Below are positions 11,877 through 13,497 of a DNA stretch of 13,497 nt, piece after piece. Position 1 is the stretch's first letter. Every line of letters begins with the position of its first letter. The notes beneath the pieces are model-generated. The model worked only from the letters and a program-made list of their open reading frames with translations, made no database searches and was not told the origin of the DNA. This DNA comes from Flavobacteriales bacterium (GTDB taxonomy: Bacteria; Bacteroidota; Bacteroidia; Flavobacteriales_D; Parvicellaceae), in NCBI GenBank assembly GCA_026993705.1, contig JALWSJ010000339.1:1-13497 (forward strand). Reading direction: 5' to 3'. Made by a program: the position numbers and the translations under genes.

Positions 11877-13497
11877 TATTTTTCTACAATTTCGTTGGTG
11901 AGGGCAATATCTAAAACTTCGTCCATTTTTTTAACATAGTGAAATGTTAGGCCTTTTAAATAATCGGAATTGATTTCATCAATATCTTTTTGGTTTTTTT
12001 CGCAGAGGATAATTTCTTTTATTCCCGCTCTTTTAGCAGCTAGAATTTTTTCTTTGATGCCTCCAACAGGCAAAACATCACCTCTCAAAGTGATTTCGCC
12101 GGTCATCGCTAAGTTTTTCTTTACCTTTCGTTTGGTAAAGGCTGAAGTTAGAGCGGTAAGCATCGTTATTCCGGCCGAAGGTCCGTCTTTTGGTGTAGCT
12201 CCTGCCGGCACATGAATATGTACATTGTGTTCTTCAAAGGCAGAACTGTCGATAAACCACTTTTCAGCATGGGCTTTTAGATATTCCAGAGCGATAATTG
12301 CAGATTCTTTCATTACGTCTCCCAAGTTCCCTGTAAGGGTTAATTTTCCTTTTCCTTTGGTAATGGAAGATTCGATAAACAAAATATCTCCACCTACACT
12401 AGTCCATGCCAATCCGGTAACCACCCCAGGTACGTCGTTGTTTTTGTATTTATCTTTTTCGTAGGAAACTCCCAAGATATCTTTTAAATCAGCTTTGGTA
12501 ATTTTAGTTTGGTACTCTTCGTCCATTGCTATTTGTTTTGCTCGATGACGAATTATTTTTGCAATTCTTTTTTCTAATCCTCTAACACCGCTTTCGGAGG
12601 TATATCCCTCGATGACAAATTCTAAAGCCTCATCAGTAATTGAAAATTGTTCTTCCTTTAATCCGTGTTCCTTAATTTGTTTTGGAACAAGATGGCGTTT
12701 GGCTATTTCTATTTTTTCTTCAACAGTATAGCCGGTAACTTCTATAAACTCCATTCTGTCTCTAAGAGCAGGTTGAATGGTCGAAACATCGTTTGCTGTG
12801 GCTATAAACATTACGCGAGACAAGTCGTAATCAATTTCTATGAAATTATCTTTAAAGGTGTCGTTTTGTTCGGGGTCTAAGACTTCTAACAAAGCAGAGG
12901 AAGGGTCGCCGTGAGCACTCGTACCTACTTTATCAATTTCATCCAATACAAAAACAGGGTTTGAAGATTTAACCTTTTTTAGACTCGTCATAATTCTCCC
13001 CGGCATTGCCCCTATATAGGTTTTTCTGTGTCCTCTTATCTCGGCTTCATCATGCACTCCTCCTAAGGACATACGAATATATTTTCTGCCAATGGCTTCG
13101 GCAATGGATTTCCCTAATGATGTTTTTCCGACTCCTGGAGGTCCGTACAAACAAAGGATAGGAGATTTCATATCGCCTTTTAATTTAAGTACTGCCAAAT
13201 ATTCAATGATTCTTTCTTTTACTTTTTCCAGTCCAAAGTGATCTCTATCCAGAATTTCTTGAGCTCTTTTTAAGTCAAATTTATCTTTTGTGTATTTACC
13301 CCAAGGTAGCTCCAATAAGTTTTCCAAGTAGTTGAGTTGTACACCGTATTCGGCACTTTGAGGATTCATTCGCTCGAATTTCGCTAGTTGTTTTTTAAAT
13401 GTTTTAGCGACGGACTTTTTCCATTTTTTCTTTTTTGCTTTTCGCTTTAATTCTAAAACTTCTTGTTTTTGAGGATTATCGCCTAACTCCTCTTGTA
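11876..13497 (-). CDS. lon: ATP-dependent Lon protease (5' end beyond window)
   Basis: A cytosolic AAA+ serine protease that degrades misfolded and regulatory proteins. The frame is open from the stop at 11876 to the window edge. A methionine at 13369 is internal, because the 42 codons upstream of it remain Lon-like (QEELGDNP at the edge, then a basic KKKKWKK helix and FER). Counting from that Met: Walker A GPPGVGKT at 76-83, Walker B FVLDEID at 140-146, sensor-type ATANDVSTIQPALRDRME (190-207), and the S16 protease domain with catalytic Ser398 in PKDGPSAG and Lys441 in GGIKEKILAA, 43 residues apart as in E. coli Lon. About 540 residues are visible of an expected ~800; the missing part is the N-terminal substrate-binding domain. 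It overlaps the outer-membrane gene by one base. Confidence 0.98.
   Translation of the reverse strand, partial: QEELGDNPQKQEVLELKRKAKKKKWKKSVAKTFKKQLAKFERMNPQSAEYGVQLNYLENLLELPWGKYTKDKFDLKRAQEILDRDHFGLEKVKERIIEYLAVLKLKGDMKSPILCLYGPPGVGKTSLGKSIAEAIGRKYIRMSLGGVHDEAEIRGHRKTYIGAMPGRIMTSLKKVKSSNPVFVLDEIDKVGTSAHGDPSSALLEVLDPEQNDTFKDNFIEIDYDLSRVMFIATANDVSTIQPALRDRMEFIEVTGYTVEEKIEIAKRHLVPKQIKEHGLKEEQFSITDEALEFVIEGYTSESGVRGLEKRIAKIIRHRAKQIAMDEEYQTKITKADLKDILGVSYEKDKYKNNDVPGVVTGLAWTSVGGDILFIESSITKGKGKLTLTGNLGDVMKESAIIALEYLKAHAEKWFIDSSAFEEHNVHIHVPAGATPKDGPSAGITMLTALTSAFTKRKVKKNLAMTGEITLRGDVLPVGGIKEKILAAKRAGIKEIILCEKNQKDIDEINSDYLKGLTFHYVKKMDEVLDIALTNEIVEK

Noticed and set aside
13367..13369. Methionine at 13369 as the start of Lon
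   Set aside because: The frame stays open and Lon-like (QEELGDNP, then a basic helix) to the window edge, so this Met is internal and the gene is cut by the window rather than truncated.

Overview
The window looks like chromosomal DNA of a Flavobacteriia-type Bacteroidota. The DNA is AT-rich. Several genes have the Bacteroidetes -7 promoter box TAnnTTTG and weak or absent Shine-Dalgarno sequences. An endonuclease I carries a Por-type (type IX secretion) C-terminal sorting domain, and one lipoprotein signal ends in SCKK. The genus cannot be fixed from this sequence alone.

Layout. 1-1750: ribosomal protein L19 (rplS), a strong terminator, then a PLP-dependent transsulfuration enzyme (MetB/cystathionine gamma-lyase type) with its own terminator. 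1746-2138: a possible 41-residue membrane peptide on the minus strand and one copy of an interspersed repeat. 2139-3092: an isopenicillin N synthase-like Fe(II)/2-oxoglutarate oxygenase. 3093-3773: no convincing gene, but dense in repeats and hairpins. 3774-6134: a 786-residue exported coiled-coil protein of unknown function. Converging on it and overlapping its stop by 4 bases is a complete YefM-YoeB toxin-antitoxin operon (6131-6636, minus) with a TGTACA operator. 6637-6979: operator/promoter followed by two more repeats. 6980-8892: an MscS-family channel gene directly downstream of a secreted endonuclease I gene (minus). 8991-9683: an OmpR/PhoB-type response regulator with no kinase gene in view. 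9797-10843: a GH26-like lipoprotein whose domain order appears circularly permuted. 11022-13497: lon (minus, 5' end beyond the window) overlapping by one base with a small outer-membrane beta-barrel gene.

The most unusual content is (i) the GH26-like protein, in which the piece that normally ends the TIM barrel comes first, right after the lipoprotein signal, and the protein stops just after the nucleophile strand; and (ii) interspersed structured repeats. A ~150-bp element with conserved flanks and a sequence-variable but structure-conserved hairpin occurs twice (3104-3255 plus, 10869-11018 minus), each time starting 3-11 nt after the stop codon of a same-strand gene. A second family of hairpins with a CRTAGC-N4-GCTAYG core occurs five times, all between genes. 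I found no tRNA, rRNA, CRISPR array, prophage or intact insertion sequence.

Most genes are unrelated housekeeping or stand-alone functions. Clear functional units are yefM-yoeB (translationally coupled), endonuclease I-mscS (8-nt gap) and lon-outer membrane protein (TAATG overlap).
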